From: FEN-299 sp963727765
GTDB taxonomy: Bacteria; Acidobacteriota; Vicinamibacteria; Vicinamibacterales; Fen-181
Direction: 5' to 3'
DNA length: 64,000 nucleotides
Assembly (NCBI GenBank): GCA_963727765.1
Contig: CAVSGZ010000007.1
Span: 620,001 to 684,000, forward strand
The notes below the pieces were generated by a model. It did not search any database and had not been told where the DNA came from. It saw nothing but the letters and a program-made list of their open reading frames with translations. The number at the start of each line of letters is the position of its first letter. Position 1 is the stretch's first letter. Position numbers and translations under genes: made by a program. This document shows, in pieces, positions 34,963 through 47,946 of this stretch.

Positions 34963-34992
34963 GGGCAGGACACGGGTCCTGCCCTTCTTGTT
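34963..34992 (+). terminator. Intrinsic terminator after the parvulin lipoprotein gene
   Basis: GGGCAGGAC (34963-34971), a 4-base loop and GTCCTGCCC (34976-34984) make a perfect 9-bp stem, followed by TTCTTGTT. It lies 38 bases after the stop and 12 bases before the end of the convergent tryptophanase gene, so it may work in both directions, although the T-tract is better on the plus strand. Confidence 0.8.
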
Positions 34993-35004
34993 GCGGCGCG
35001 ACGC

Positions 35005-36375
35005 TTACAGCGGCTCGAAGCGCGCCGTGAAGTGCCGCAGCACGGTCGGCGCCGACACGATGCGGTAGCCGCGCAGACCGTCCTTCTGTCGCGCCACCTC
35101 GATGACCCCCTCGGCCACGTAGTCGATGTGCGACTGCGTGTAAACCCGCCGCGGGATCGCCAGCCGGACCAGATCCATCGGGCCGGGCACTTCCGTGCCG
35201 TCGGGGTGCAGGCCGAACATCACCGTGCCGATCTCGACGCTTCGGATGCCCGCTTCGACGTAGAGCGCGTTGGCGAGCGCGATGCCGGGGTACTGGAGCG
35301 GCGGGATGTGCGGCAGCAGCGCCCGCGCGTCCAGATAGATCGCATGGCCTCCCGACGGCCTGATGGCCGGCACGCCGGCGGCGGCCAGCTTGTCGCCCAG
35401 GTACTCGGTGGACCGGATACGGTACCGCAGGTACGGCTCCTCCACGACTTCCTCGAGCCCCCTCGCGATCGCCTCGAGGTCGTAGCCCGCCAGGCCGCCG
35501 TAGGTCGGGAACCCCTCGGTCAGGATCAGCAGGTTCCGCGCGGCCTCCGCCCAGGCGTCGTTGTTCATCGCCAGGAAGCCGCCGATGTTGGCCAGGCCGT
35601 CCTTCTTGGCCGACATCGTGCAGCCGTCGGCCAGCGAGAACATCTCCTGCGCGATCTCCTTCGGCGTGCGGTGCGCCTGGCCCGCTTCCCTGATCTTGAT
35701 GAAGTAGGCGTTCTCGGCGAAGCGGCAGGCGTCGAGGAAGAGCGGCTTCTTGTAGCGGTCGCACAATGCGCGCACGCCGCGCAGGTTTTCGAGCGACACC
35801 GGCTGCCCGCCGCCCGAGTTGTTGGTGACCGTGACCATCACCAGCGGGATCCGGTCCCCGTCTTCGCGCAGCGTGCGCTCGAGCGCCTCGAGGTCCACGT
35901 TCCCTTTGAATGGGTGAATGAGCGCCGGCACCCGGCCCTCGGCGATGACGAGGTCGCGCGCCTCGCAGTCCTCCACCTCGATGTTGGCCCTCGTCGTGTC
36001 GAAGTGGCTGTTGTTGGGCACGACCAAGCCCGGCTTGAGGATGGTGTGAAACAGGATCCGCTCGGCGGCGCGCCCCTGGTGCGTCGGGATGACGTGGCGA
36101 AACCTGGTGAGGTCGCGGACGACCGACTCGAACCGGTAGAACGACCGGCTGCCGGCGTACGACTCGTCGCCCTGCATCAGCGCGCCCCACTGCGCGGCCG
36201 ACATGGCCCCGGTGCCCGAGTCGGTGAGCAGGTCGATCAGGACGTCCTCGGCACGCAGCCGGAAGACGTTGTAGCCGGCCGCCTGCAGGGCGGCCTCGCG
36301 ATCTTCGCGCCTCGTGAACTTGACGGCCTCGACCGACTTGATGCGGAACGGTTCGATGATGGTGCGGAAATTCAT
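35005..36375 (-). CDS. tnaA: Tryptophanase / tyrosine phenol-lyase family beta-eliminating lyase
   Basis: PLP enzyme of 456 residues that splits tryptophan (or tyrosine) into indole (phenol), pyruvate and ammonia. Visible: NSHFDTTRANIE, TNNSGGGQPVS, LFLDACRFAENAYF, and the PLP lysine in MSAKKDGLANIGGFLAM. NIGGFL after the lysine resembles tyrosine phenol-lyase. However, SVEIGTVMFGLHPDG near the C-terminus matches tryptophanases, where phenol-lyase has its substrate-binding Arg. I favour tryptophanase. ATG 36375 follows the terC stop by five bases. Confidence 0.8.
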   Translation of the reverse strand: MNFRTIIEPFRIKSVEAVKFTRREDREAALQAAGYNVFRLRAEDVLIDLLTDSGTGAMSAAQWGALMQGDESYAGSRSFYRFESVVRDLTRFRHVIPTHQGRAAERILFHTILKPGLVVPNNSHFDTTRANIEVEDCEARDLVIAEGRVPALIHPFKGNVDLEALERTLREDGDRIPLVMVTVTNNSGGGQPVSLENLRGVRALCDRYKKPLFLDACRFAENAYFIKIREAGQAHRTPKEIAQEMFSLADGCTMSAKKDGLANIGGFLAMNNDAWAEAARNLLILTEGFPTYGGLAGYDLEAIARGLEEVVEEPYLRYRIRSTEYLGDKLAAAGVPAIRPSGGHAIYLDARALLPHIPPLQYPGIALANALYVEAGIRSVEIGTVMFGLHPDGTEVPGPMDLVRLAIPRRVYTQSHIDYVAEGVIEVARQKDGLRGYRIVSAPTVLRHFTARFEPL

Positions 36376-36380
36376 ATGAG

Positions 36381-37089
36381 TCAGGCCTTTTCCCTTCTTC
36401 CCTTCAGCTTCTCTTCCCTGCGCCCCCACGCGAGCGCCGCCAGGAAGATCGCGACAATCAGTCCGTACCCGAGCCACTCGGGCACGTCCCAGCCGATCAC
36501 GCCGACCTGGTGCAGGTACCTGGATCAGGAGCCGGAGCCCGACCCACGCGATGATGACGAACGCCCCGTCGACCAGCGCCGGGTACCGCTCCACGACCGA
36601 CAGCAGCTGGCCGATCACCAGCCGCATCGCGATGATCCCGAGGATGCCGCCCGAGAGCACGACCCACGCCTTCTGCGACATCGCCACGGCCACGACGATC
36701 GAGTCGACGGCAAAGACGATGTCGGTCAGCTCGACCTTGACGACGGTCGCCCAGAACGGGGACAGCCCCAGCCACGGCCTGGCCTCGGGAACCGAACGCC
36801 GCCCCTCGGCCGGCTTCTCGCCGAAGAAATGCCGGAACGGCAGGTAGAGCAGATAGAGGGCCCCGGCCAGCTTCACCAGGCTGAGGCCGATCATGTAGAG
36901 ACCGAACAGCAGCGCTGCCGATCGGAAAGCGAACGCGCCCACCACCCCGTAGCGCAGCGCCCGCTTGCGCTGCGCCTTGGGCAGCCCGAGGGCGAGCACC
37001 GCCAGCACCATGGCGTTGTCGGCGCTCAGCAGCCCCTCGAGGACCACGAGCATGAGGATGACGACGAAATCGTAGCCTTGGACGCTCAC
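36381..37089 (-). CDS. TerC family membrane protein, frameshifted near 36519
   Basis: TerC/Alx-type protein with LEGLLSADNAMVLAVLA and VELTDIVFAVDSIVVAVAMS, the two conserved Asp/Asn-containing membrane motifs. Members are linked to tellurite resistance or Mn homeostasis. The frame is intact to AWVGLRLLIQ, then one extra G (CAGG at 36519-36520) shifts it. Without it the protein continues YLHQVGVIGWDVPEWLGYG, one more helix (LIVAIFLAALAWG) and a basic tail ending at 36381, about 235 residues. Uncorrected, the frame runs into tnaA, which is not credible as a fusion. Confidence 0.78.
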
Positions 37090-37200
37090 AATCGCTGCCC
37101 ACCGCGGCCCGAGGGCGGCCGCCAGCCCTCATTCTACCTTTCCCGGCGGCGGCGCGACGACCCGCCACGGCCCCGCCGCCCCGCGGCGCCGTCTCACAGG

Positions 37201-37229
37201 TTGACATATACCGTATCAATGCCTATATT
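37201..37229 (+). promoter_or_regulatory. Promoter of the hspR operon with HAIR-like dyad
   Basis: TTGACA (37201-37206), 17-base spacer and TATATT (37224-37229): a near-consensus sigma-70 promoter 30 bases before hspR. Overlapping the -35, TTGACA-N7-TATCAA (37201-37219) has the 6-7-6 layout of the HspR operator HAIR (TTGAGT-N7-ACTCAA), with the outer TTGA/TCAA halves conserved. This suggests autorepression by HspR. Confidence 0.7.
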
Positions 37230-37258
37230 CGTCCTGTAGCAGCTTGTGGCGGGGTTCC

Positions 37259-37609
37259 ATGAGGATGACACGGGAGTTCTACTTCATCAGCAGCGCGGCG
37301 CGCCTGCTCGGCATGCACCCGCAGACGCTCCGCAAGTACGAGCGCCTGGGCTTCGTGCAGCCGACGCGCACGGTCGGCAGCATGCGCGTCTACTCGGGCG
37401 ACGAGCTCGAGCGCCTGCGGCTCATCAAGCACCTGGTCGACGAGCTGGGCGTCAACCTGGCCGGGGTCGAGCGCCTGCTGTCGGTGGCCGACTCGGTCGG
37501 GCGCCTGCGGAGGCTGAGCGCCCGCGCGGACGCCCGGCGCCGCCTGGAGCGCGAGCTCGAGCGGCTCTGCGAGATCGTCGGCCTCGGCCGCGAGGACGGG
37601 AAGGGCTGA
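37259..37609 (+). CDS. hspR: HspR-like MerR-family heat-shock repressor
   Basis: A 116-residue MerR-type regulator: winged-helix DNA-binding part FYFISSAARLLGMHPQTLRKYERLGFVQPTRT, quoted here in parts as SAARLLGMHPQTLRKYE and RLGFVQPTR, then MRVYSGDELERLRLIKHL and a coiled C-terminus. ISxAAxLxGxHPQTLRxYER is the HspR/GlnR-type pattern. The gene directly precedes a DnaJ-like gene and clpB, the known HspR regulon in actinobacteria and epsilonproteobacteria. ATG 37259 has GGGG five bases upstream; a second ATG two codons later is possible. Confidence 0.88.
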   Translation: MRMTREFYFISSAARLLGMHPQTLRKYERLGFVQPTRTVGSMRVYSGDELERLRLIKHLVDELGVNLAGVERLLSVADSVGRLRRLSARADARRRLERELERLCEIVGLGREDGKG

Positions 37610-37613
37610 CGCC

Positions 37614-38576
37614 ATGGAATTCAAGGACTACTACCAGACGCTCGGCCTCGCGAAGGCCGCCTCCGCCAAGGAGATCAAGCAGGCCTACCGCAAGCTGGCC
37701 CGCAAGTTCCACCCGGACGTCAATCCGGGCGACAAGACCGCGGAGTCGAAGTTCAAGGAGATCAACGAGGCCTACGAGGTGCTCGGGGACCCGGAGAAGC
37801 GCCGGAAGTACGACGAGCTCGGCGCCAACTGGCGGCAGTACGAGCAGGCGCAGCAGGCGGGCGCGTCGCCCTTCGGCGACCTCCACTGGGCGTCGACCGG
37901 CGCCGGACCGGGCGGATACCGCGCGGTCAATGAAGAGGAACTGCGGAGCATGTTCGGGGAGGCCAACCCGTTCTCCGAGTTCTTCCAGGCGTTCTTCGGC
38001 GGCGGGCCGTCGACCGAGCGCCGCGCGCGCGGGGCTCGGAGCACGCGGGTTCACGCCGGGCGGGACATCGAGGACGAGATTCAGCTGTCGCTCGAGGACG
38101 CCATCCGCGGGACGATGCGCCGGCTCTCCATCAAGCAGGAGGGGCACACGCGAACCGTCGACGTTCGGATCCCGCCGGGCGTTGGCGATGGGTCGCGCGT
38201 GCGCGTTCCCGGTGAGGGCGAGCACGGCGCCGCCGGCGGGCGACCGGGCGACCTCTATCTCCGGGTCCGCCTGGCGCCGCACCCGCGCTTCGAGCGGCGC
38301 GGGCGCGACCTGCACACCCAGGTGAGCGTACCGGTCACGACCGCCGTGCTCGGCGGCGAGGCGGAGGTCCCGACCGCCGCGGAACGCCCGCTGCGCCTCA
38401 AGATCCCGCCCATGACGCAGAACGGGCAGGTGTTTCGGCTCAAGGGGCACGGGGTGCCGGCGCTCGGCAAGCCGAACGAGCGCGGTGACCTGTATGCCGC
38501 GGTCACCGTTGTGCTGCCGCGCCAGCTGACCCCTGAACAGCAACGGCATTACGAGGAACTGGCGAAGCTCGAGTAA
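37614..38576 (+). CDS. cbpA: CbpA-type DnaJ co-chaperone (no zinc finger)
   Basis: J-domain co-chaperone of 320 residues that stimulates DnaK. The J domain (1-70) has the HPD tripeptide in KLARKFHPDVNPGDKTAE. A Gly/Phe-rich region (NPFSEFFQAFFGGG) follows, then two DnaJ C-terminal beta domains (EDEIQLSLEDAIRGTMRRL; IPPGVGDGSRVRVPGEGEHG). The CxxCxGxG zinc repeats of DnaJ are absent, so it is CbpA/DnaJ-type II. It starts four bases after hspR and ends 13 bases before clpB. Confidence 0.93.
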   Translation: MEFKDYYQTLGLAKAASAKEIKQAYRKLARKFHPDVNPGDKTAESKFKEINEAYEVLGDPEKRRKYDELGANWRQYEQAQQAGASPFGDLHWASTGAGPGGYRAVNEEELRSMFGEANPFSEFFQAFFGGGPSTERRARGARSTRVHAGRDIEDEIQLSLEDAIRGTMRRLSIKQEGHTRTVDVRIPPGVGDGSRVRVPGEGEHGAAGGRPGDLYLRVRLAPHPRFERRGRDLHTQVSVPVTTAVLGGEAEVPTAAERPLRLKIPPMTQNGQVFRLKGHGVPALGKPNERGDLYAAVTVVLPRQLTPEQQRHYEELAKLE

Positions 38577-38589
38577 CTGGGGTGCGGAC

Positions 38590-41187
<2,598 letters not shown>

Positions 41188-41197
41188 AGGAGCATCC

Positions 41198-43087
<1,890 letters not shown>

Positions 43088-43112
43088 GAAAGGGCCGGCC
43101 TGCGTCCCGAGA

Positions 43113-43152
43113 GCGCAGGGCTGAAGCCCTGCGCTATCCGGGGATTCCAGTC
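43113..43152. repeat. REP-like palindromic repeat, single copy
   Basis: GCGCAGGGCT-GA-AGCCCTGCGC (43113-43134) is a perfect inverted repeat, followed by TATCCGGGGATTCCAG. The same unit, including the tail, recurs at 62868-62942. It lies in the 104-base gap between the convergent ftsH and rho genes and could act as a bidirectional terminator or mRNA-stabilising hairpin. Confidence 0.7.
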
Positions 43153-43191
43153 CGGCCGCAAGTCGTCAGGCGCCAGCCGCAAGCCGTCGCC

Positions 43192-44583
43192 CTACCCCAT
43201 CTTCTGCATCGCGTTGAGGAACTCGGCGTTCGACTTGGTCTTCGACATCTTGTCGAGCAGCAGTTCCATCGCCTCGACCGGCGAGAGCGGGTTGAGCACC
43301 TTGCGCAGCACCCATACGCGGTTGAGGTCCTCGCGCGCGAGCAGCAGCTCTTCCTTCCGCGTGCCGCTCTTCTGGATGTCGATGGCCGGGAACACGCGCT
43401 TGTCCACCAGCTTGCGGTCCAGGTGGATCTCCATGTTGCCCGTCCCCTTGAACTCCTCGAAGATGACATCGTCCATGCGCGAGCCGGTGTCGACGAGCGC
43501 CGTCGCGATGATCGTGAGCGAGCCGCCCTCCTCGATGTTGCGCGCCGCACCGAAGAAGCGCTTTGGCTTCTGCAGGGCGTTCGAGTCGAGACCGCCCGAG
43601 AGCACCTTGCCCGACGGCGGGATGACGGTGTTGTAGGCGCGCGCCAGGCGGGTGATCGAGTCGAGGAGGATCACCACGTCCTTCTTGTGCTCGACCAGGC
43701 GCTTGGCCTTCTCGATGACCATCTCGGCCACCTGGACGTGCCGCTGCGCCGGCTCGTCGAACGTCGAGGAGATGACCTCGCCGTCCACCGACCGCTGCAT
43801 GTCCGTCACCTCTTCGGGCCGCTCGTCGATGAGCAGCACGATGAGGTACACCTCGGGGTGATTGACGGCCACCGACTGCGCAATGCTCTGGAGCAGCATC
43901 GTCTTGCCCGTGCGGGGGGCCGCCACGATCAGGCCGCGCTGCCCCTTGCCGATCGGCGTCATCAGATCCATGACGCGCCCCGACAGGTTGTCGCTCTGCG
44001 TCTCGAGCTTGCACATCTCCTGCGGGTACAGGGGCGTGAGGTTCTCGAAGAACAGCTTGTCGCGGGCCTGATCCGGCGGCTCGAAGTTGACGGCCTCGAC
44101 CTTGATGAGGGCGAAGTACCGCTCCCCTTCCTTGGGCGGCCGGATCTGGCCGGAGACGGTGTCGCCGGTCTGCAGGTCGAACTTGCGGATCTGCGAGGGC
44201 GACACGTAGATGTCGTCGGGGCCGGGCAGGTAGTTGTAGTCCGGGGCGCGGAGGAAGCCGAATCCGTCCGGAAGGACTTCGAGGACGCCTTCGGAGAAGA
44301 TGTACCCGCTCTGCTCGGTCTGCGCCTTCAGGATCTGGAAGATCAGCTCCTGCTTGCGCATCCCGGTCGCGCCGGCGACGTTAAGGTCCTTGGCGATCTG
44401 GGTGAGCTTCTGGATGCTCATGTCCTTCAGTTCGCCGATGTTGAGCCCCTCGCCAGGACGCCGGGTGGGCGTGGTGGCAGGGTCCTGGGGTTCGGCCGTC
44501 GCCGGGGGCTCAGCCGGCACTGTTGCTGTCTGGCCGTTCGACCCGCGCGCCGACATGGGCTGGCGCTTGTTGTTGCTTGGCAT
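43192..44583 (-). CDS. rho: Transcription termination factor Rho
   Basis: Hexameric RNA helicase of 463 residues. After a 45-residue Pro/Thr/Ala-rich leader, the Rho N-terminal domain begins (LNIGELKDMSIQKLTQIAK) and the cold-shock RNA-binding domain follows (GVLEVLPDGFGFLR, DDIYVSPSQIRKFDL). Walker A is AAPRTGKT (about 221-228), with LLIDERPEEVTDM, DSITRLARAYN and ARNIEEGGSLTIIATALVDT. All motifs are intact. It has a strong own promoter with a dyad in the spacer (44685-44714). Confidence 0.97.
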   Translation of the reverse strand: MPSNNKRQPMSARGSNGQTATVPAEPPATAEPQDPATTPTRRPGEGLNIGELKDMSIQKLTQIAKDLNVAGATGMRKQELIFQILKAQTEQSGYIFSEGVLEVLPDGFGFLRAPDYNYLPGPDDIYVSPSQIRKFDLQTGDTVSGQIRPPKEGERYFALIKVEAVNFEPPDQARDKLFFENLTPLYPQEMCKLETQSDNLSGRVMDLMTPIGKGQRGLIVAAPRTGKTMLLQSIAQSVAVNHPEVYLIVLLIDERPEEVTDMQRSVDGEVISSTFDEPAQRHVQVAEMVIEKAKRLVEHKKDVVILLDSITRLARAYNTVIPPSGKVLSGGLDSNALQKPKRFFGAARNIEEGGSLTIIATALVDTGSRMDDVIFEEFKGTGNMEIHLDRKLVDKRVFPAIDIQKSGTRKEELLLAREDLNRVWVLRKVLNPLSPVEAMELLLDKMSKTKSNAEFLNAMQKMG

Positions 44584-44684
44584 AGTGTGTGATCTGCAGC
44601 TGACTCAGGAAGGTTGTGGATTCTGGAACGGCGGGGTTGAAGGCCCCCGCGGGCCACGAAACGAGGAGAGGCTAATTACCTAAT

Positions 44685-44714
44685 AGTATAGAGGGCCATG
44701 CGCCCCTCTGTCAA
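44685..44714 (-). promoter_or_regulatory. Strong sigma-70 promoter of rho with a spacer dyad
   Basis: On the minus strand, TTGACA (44709-44714) and TATACT (44685-44690) are 18 bases apart. The spacer contains GAGGG...CCCTC, an inverted repeat that could be an operator. The expected leader to rho ATG 44583 is about 95 bases. Confidence 0.7.
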
Positions 44715-44732
44715 TAACCAGCTTTCGGCGTA

Positions 44733-44793
44733 CGCCTTACGTCTTACGTCTCGCGGCCCTCTTAAGCCCTGAGCCTTGAGCCCTGAGCCTTCA
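44733..44793. repeat. Degenerate short-repeat island
   Basis: Contains CTTACGTCTTACGTC (a 7-8 base unit twice) and CCCTGAGCCTTGAGCCCTGAG, a 14-base unit nearly repeated. CTGAGCCTTGAGC at 44769-44781 has an exact inverse copy at 26634-26646. It lies between the CoA-binding gene and the rho promoter; no coding potential. Confidence 0.55.
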
Positions 44794-45162
44794 ATACGCC
44801 GCCGGGCTCTTCCCGATGCCGACGATGCTACAGGCGACGATCGCATGGAGACCCAGCGCCCTGGCGCGCTCGACGACTTCCGGGCTGTCGGCTCCGGGGT
44901 TGAACCACACCTCGCTGATGCCTTTCTTCGCGATTTCTTCGAGGATCTTCAAGCCCACGGCCGGCGCCACGTACATCGTCGCCATGTCGATTGGCCCCGG
45001 CACGTCGAGGACCGACTTGTAGCTCGTCTCCCCTTCGACTTCCGGCTCCTTGGGATTGATCGGGATGACGATGTCTCCGCGGTCCCTGAACGCGCGGAGC
45101 GCCTTGTTCCCGAACTTGCGGCGGTCGGACGACGCGCCAATGACGGCGACGATACGGCTCAT
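44791..45162 (-). CDS. CoA-binding (YccU-like) domain protein
   Basis: A small 123-residue Rossmann protein of the CoA_binding_2 family: VAVIGASSDRRKFGNKALRA at the start, VIPINPKEPEVEGETSYKSV, then IDMATMYVAP and EVWFNPGADSPEVVERA. It resembles the nucleotide-binding domain of succinyl-CoA synthetase alpha but stands alone; its function is unknown. ATG 45162 begins the standard MSRIVAVIGAS; the frame is open further upstream through repeat-like DNA. Confidence 0.88.
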   Translation of the reverse strand: MSRIVAVIGASSDRRKFGNKALRAFRDRGDIVIPINPKEPEVEGETSYKSVLDVPGPIDMATMYVAPAVGLKILEEIAKKGISEVWFNPGADSPEVVERARALGLHAIVACSIVGIGKSPAAY

Positions 45163-45228
45163 GGACCGAGTATAGCGCGGCTCAGGGCTACGAGCTTCAG
45201 GCCATGGGCCAGAGGCGACGGACACTGT

Positions 45229-45262
45229 ACCTCGTACTTCTCACTTCGTACTTCGTACATGG
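45229..45262. repeat. TTCGTAC-type degenerate tandem repeat
   Basis: TACCTCGTACTTCTCAC followed by TTCGTACTTCGTAC is an imperfect array of a 7-8 base unit. It lies in the 104-base gap between the FAD oxidase and the CoA-binding gene and looks like the same class of low-complexity filler as 44733-44793. Confidence 0.5.
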
Positions 45263-45266
45263 TCGT

Positions 45267-46656
45267 TCACTCGGGAAAGATCTTCCCCGGGTTCAGGATG
45301 CCGTGGGGGTCGAACGCCTGCTTGAGCCGCTTCGAGAGCGCGATCACCTCGGGCGACAGCTCGAGCGACACGAACGGGACCTTCGTGTAGCCGATCCCGT
45401 GCTCGCCGCTGATCGAGCCCTCCCGCGCCACGACCCCCTCGAACAGCAGCCGCTGCGCCCGCCGCGCCCGCTCCACCGCCGCCGGGTCTCCGCCATCCAC
45501 CATGATGTTGACGTGGATGTTGCCGTCGCCCGCATGGCCGAAGCAGGGGATGCGAACGTCGTACTCGCGGCTGAGGTCGGCGATCAGTCGGAAGAGGTCT
45601 GGCACGCGTCCGCGCGGAACCACGACGTCCTGGTTCAGCTTCAGAGAGGCGACGGTCCTCAGCGCCGGCGAGAGTTCCCGCCGGACCCGCCAGAATCGCC
45701 TGGCGCTCCTCTTCGCTCGCCGCGCGAAGCACCTCGGTGGCCCCTGCGGCCCGGCAGGCCGCCTCCACCAAGTGCGCCTCGTCGGCGACCGCGTGCGGCA
45801 TCCCGTCCACCTCGAGAATCAGCAGGCCGGCCGTCCCGGCCGGCGCGAGTTCCTCGCCGCCGAGGTAGCGGGTCAAGGCCGCCAGGCACTCGCCGTCCAC
45901 AAGCTCGAGCGTGGCAGGCACCACCCGGGCCCGGATCAGCTCGTCGACCGCCTCGACGGCGGCCTCGATGCTGTCGAAGGTGGCGCGCAGCGTGATGTGC
46001 GCGGGCGGCTTCGGGATGAGCCTGAGCACCGCCTGGGTGATGATCCCGAGCGTGCCCTCAGACCCGACGATCACCTGCGTCAGGTCGTAGCCGACGACGC
46101 TCTTGACGGCCTTCGAACCGGTGCGGATCACGTCCCCTGTCGGCAGGACCACCTCGAGGCCGAGCACGTAGCGCTTGGTGGTCCCGTACTTGAAGGCCCG
46201 CGGGCCGCCGGCGCACTCGGCGATGTTGCCGCCGATGACGGATTCCTCGAGGCTCGCGGGATCGGGCGGATAGAAGAGGCCCAGCTTCTCGACTTCCGCC
46301 TGCAGGCGGGCGGTCACCACATTCGGCTCGGTCACCACCAGCAGGTTGCGCTCGTCGATCTCGAGGATGCGACTAAACCGCTCCATCGACATCAGCACGC
46401 CGCCGCGGACCGGCACGGCGCCGCCGCTGTAGCCGGTCCCGCCGCCGCGCACGTAGAGCGGCACGCGCAGACGGTCGCAGCTCTCGGCGACGGCCGCAAC
46501 CTCGCTGGTCGTCCCCGGCATGACGACCACGTCCGGGAGGCAGGGGGACTTGAGGCCGTCCTGCCCGTAGACGGTCCGCGCCGCCTCGTCGCGCGTGACG
46601 AAGGCGGCGCCCACAATCTGCTCGAGGTCGGAGACGAACGTCGGGGGGAGCGTCAC
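45267..46656 (-). CDS. FAD-linked oxidase (glycolate/lactate dehydrogenase GlcD-type), frameshifted near 45694
   Basis: FAD-binding PCMH plus FAD-oxidase C-terminal protein, corrected length about 462 residues. FAD-domain motifs are VPLYVRGGGTGYSGGAVP, YPPDPASLEESVIGGNIAE and GSEGTLGIITQAVLRL. At ERQAI the frame is lost through one extra T in ATTC (45694-45695). Without it the protein continues WRVRRELSPALRTVASLKLN and keeps the C-terminal motifs CFGHAGDGNIHVNIM, EHGIGYTK and NPGKIFPE. The His-rich GHAGDGN site and final NPGK are typical of GlcD and D-lactate dehydrogenases; the substrate is not resolved. Confidence 0.8.
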
Positions 46657-46680
46657 GGCTCGCGTCTCCTGCGGTGCGGA

Positions 46681-47913
46681 CTACAGCCAGTCCCTGACCA
46701 CCGTCTTGTCGCCGATCTGAATCTCCTTCGGCGTCGATGGGTCGAGCGCCCAGCGGATCCGCTTCATGCCCTCCACCACGTCGGCGGCGCTGCCGGCGTA
46801 GCTCAGGCGCAGATACCCCTCGAGGCCGAAGTCCTTGCCCGGCACGGTGATGACCCGCGCCTTGGACAGCAGGAACATCGACAGCTCGAACGAGCCCCTG
46901 GCGATCCCTTCCCTGAAACACCCGCTGAAATCCGGCAGGCAGTAGAACGTGCCCCACGGCTTGACGACCTTGACGCCCGGCACGGTTCCCAGCTCGGCCA
47001 CGATCAGGTCGCGGTTCTTCTCCATGCTCTGTCGCAGCGACTCGACGCCGTCCTGCGGCCCCATCATCGCCCCTTCGGCGCCGGCCTGGCACAGGCTCGA
47101 CGTACACGAGGTCGTCTGCGACTGCAGCGTGCCCATCGCCGCGATGATCTCCTCGCTGGCGATGGCCCAGCCGATCCGGAAGCCGGTCATCCCGTAGGTC
47201 TTCGCGATGCCGTTGACCACAATCAGGCTGCTCGCGTTGGTCTCCCGCGTCGTGAACTCGAAGCAGGACGGTGCCGCGACGCCGTCGAACACCAGCTTGT
47301 GGTAGATGTCGTCCATGATCGCGTGGATGCCACGGTCCTCGCAGAGACCGACGAGCGCGCCCACCAGGTCCCGCGAGAACACCATCCCCGACGGGTTGTT
47401 CGGGCTGTTGACGATGATCGCCCGCGTCCGCGGCGTCACCGCCCGTGCGATGTCGTCGAAGGAGGGTGTCAGCGTGCCGGCACGCGGCGTGACCACCACC
47501 GGGACCGCGCGGCACATCTTCACCATCTCGGGATAGCTCACCCAGTAGGGCGCGAGCAGGATCACCTCGTCGCCCGGGTCCAGGATGGTCCAGAGGGCGT
47601 TGAAGATGGCCTGCTTGGCACCCGAGCACACGATCACGTTCCTGGGGCTGACGGTCCGGCCGTAGTTCGCCTCGGTGTAATGAATGATGGCTTTCTTGAA
47701 TGAGGGGACCCCGGTGGTCGGGGTGTACTTGATCTTGCCGCCGGCAAGCTGGGCTGCGGCCGCGTCAACGGCCGCCTTGGGCGCCGGGTTCTGCGGCTCG
47801 CCAATCCCGAGGTGCACGACCGACTCGCCCTGCTCCCGCAGCACTCGCGCCCGCTCGTTGAGCGCCATCGTCGGCGACTCGGAGATGCCTCGCGCGAACT
47901 GACTCACACCCAT
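46681..47913 (-). CDS. Class I PLP-dependent aminotransferase (aspartate aminotransferase-like)
   Basis: A 410-residue fold-type I aminotransferase. It has HLGIGEPQNPAP at the N-terminus, SGAKQAIFNAL (cofactor phosphate), NSPNNPSG, DDIYHKLVFDG and the Schiff-base lysine in GIAKTYGMTGFRIGWA. The substrate-carboxylate Arg is in YLRLSYAGSAADV. It resembles the 1-beta aspartate/prephenate aminotransferases; substrate is not resolved. It is 24 bases downstream of no overlapping gene and 33 bases after coaD on the same strand order coaD-aat-FAD oxidase. Confidence 0.88.
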   Translation of the reverse strand: MGVSQFARGISESPTMALNERARVLREQGESVVHLGIGEPQNPAPKAAVDAAAAQLAGGKIKYTPTTGVPSFKKAIIHYTEANYGRTVSPRNVIVCSGAKQAIFNALWTILDPGDEVILLAPYWVSYPEMVKMCRAVPVVVTPRAGTLTPSFDDIARAVTPRTRAIIVNSPNNPSGMVFSRDLVGALVGLCEDRGIHAIMDDIYHKLVFDGVAAPSCFEFTTRETNASSLIVVNGIAKTYGMTGFRIGWAIASEEIIAAMGTLQSQTTSCTSSLCQAGAEGAMMGPQDGVESLRQSMEKNRDLIVAELGTVPGVKVVKPWGTFYCLPDFSGCFREGIARGSFELSMFLLSKARVITVPGKDFGLEGYLRLSYAGSAADVVEGMKRIRWALDPSTPKEIQIGDKTVVRDWL

Positions 47914-47946
47914 GACACTCCTCCGTGGGCCCGCCAGGGGCCCGAC

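Noticed and set aside
35005..37089. A TerC-tryptophanase fusion frame
   Set aside because: The junction has no homology-like sequence, and correcting one base gives each protein its normal end and start.
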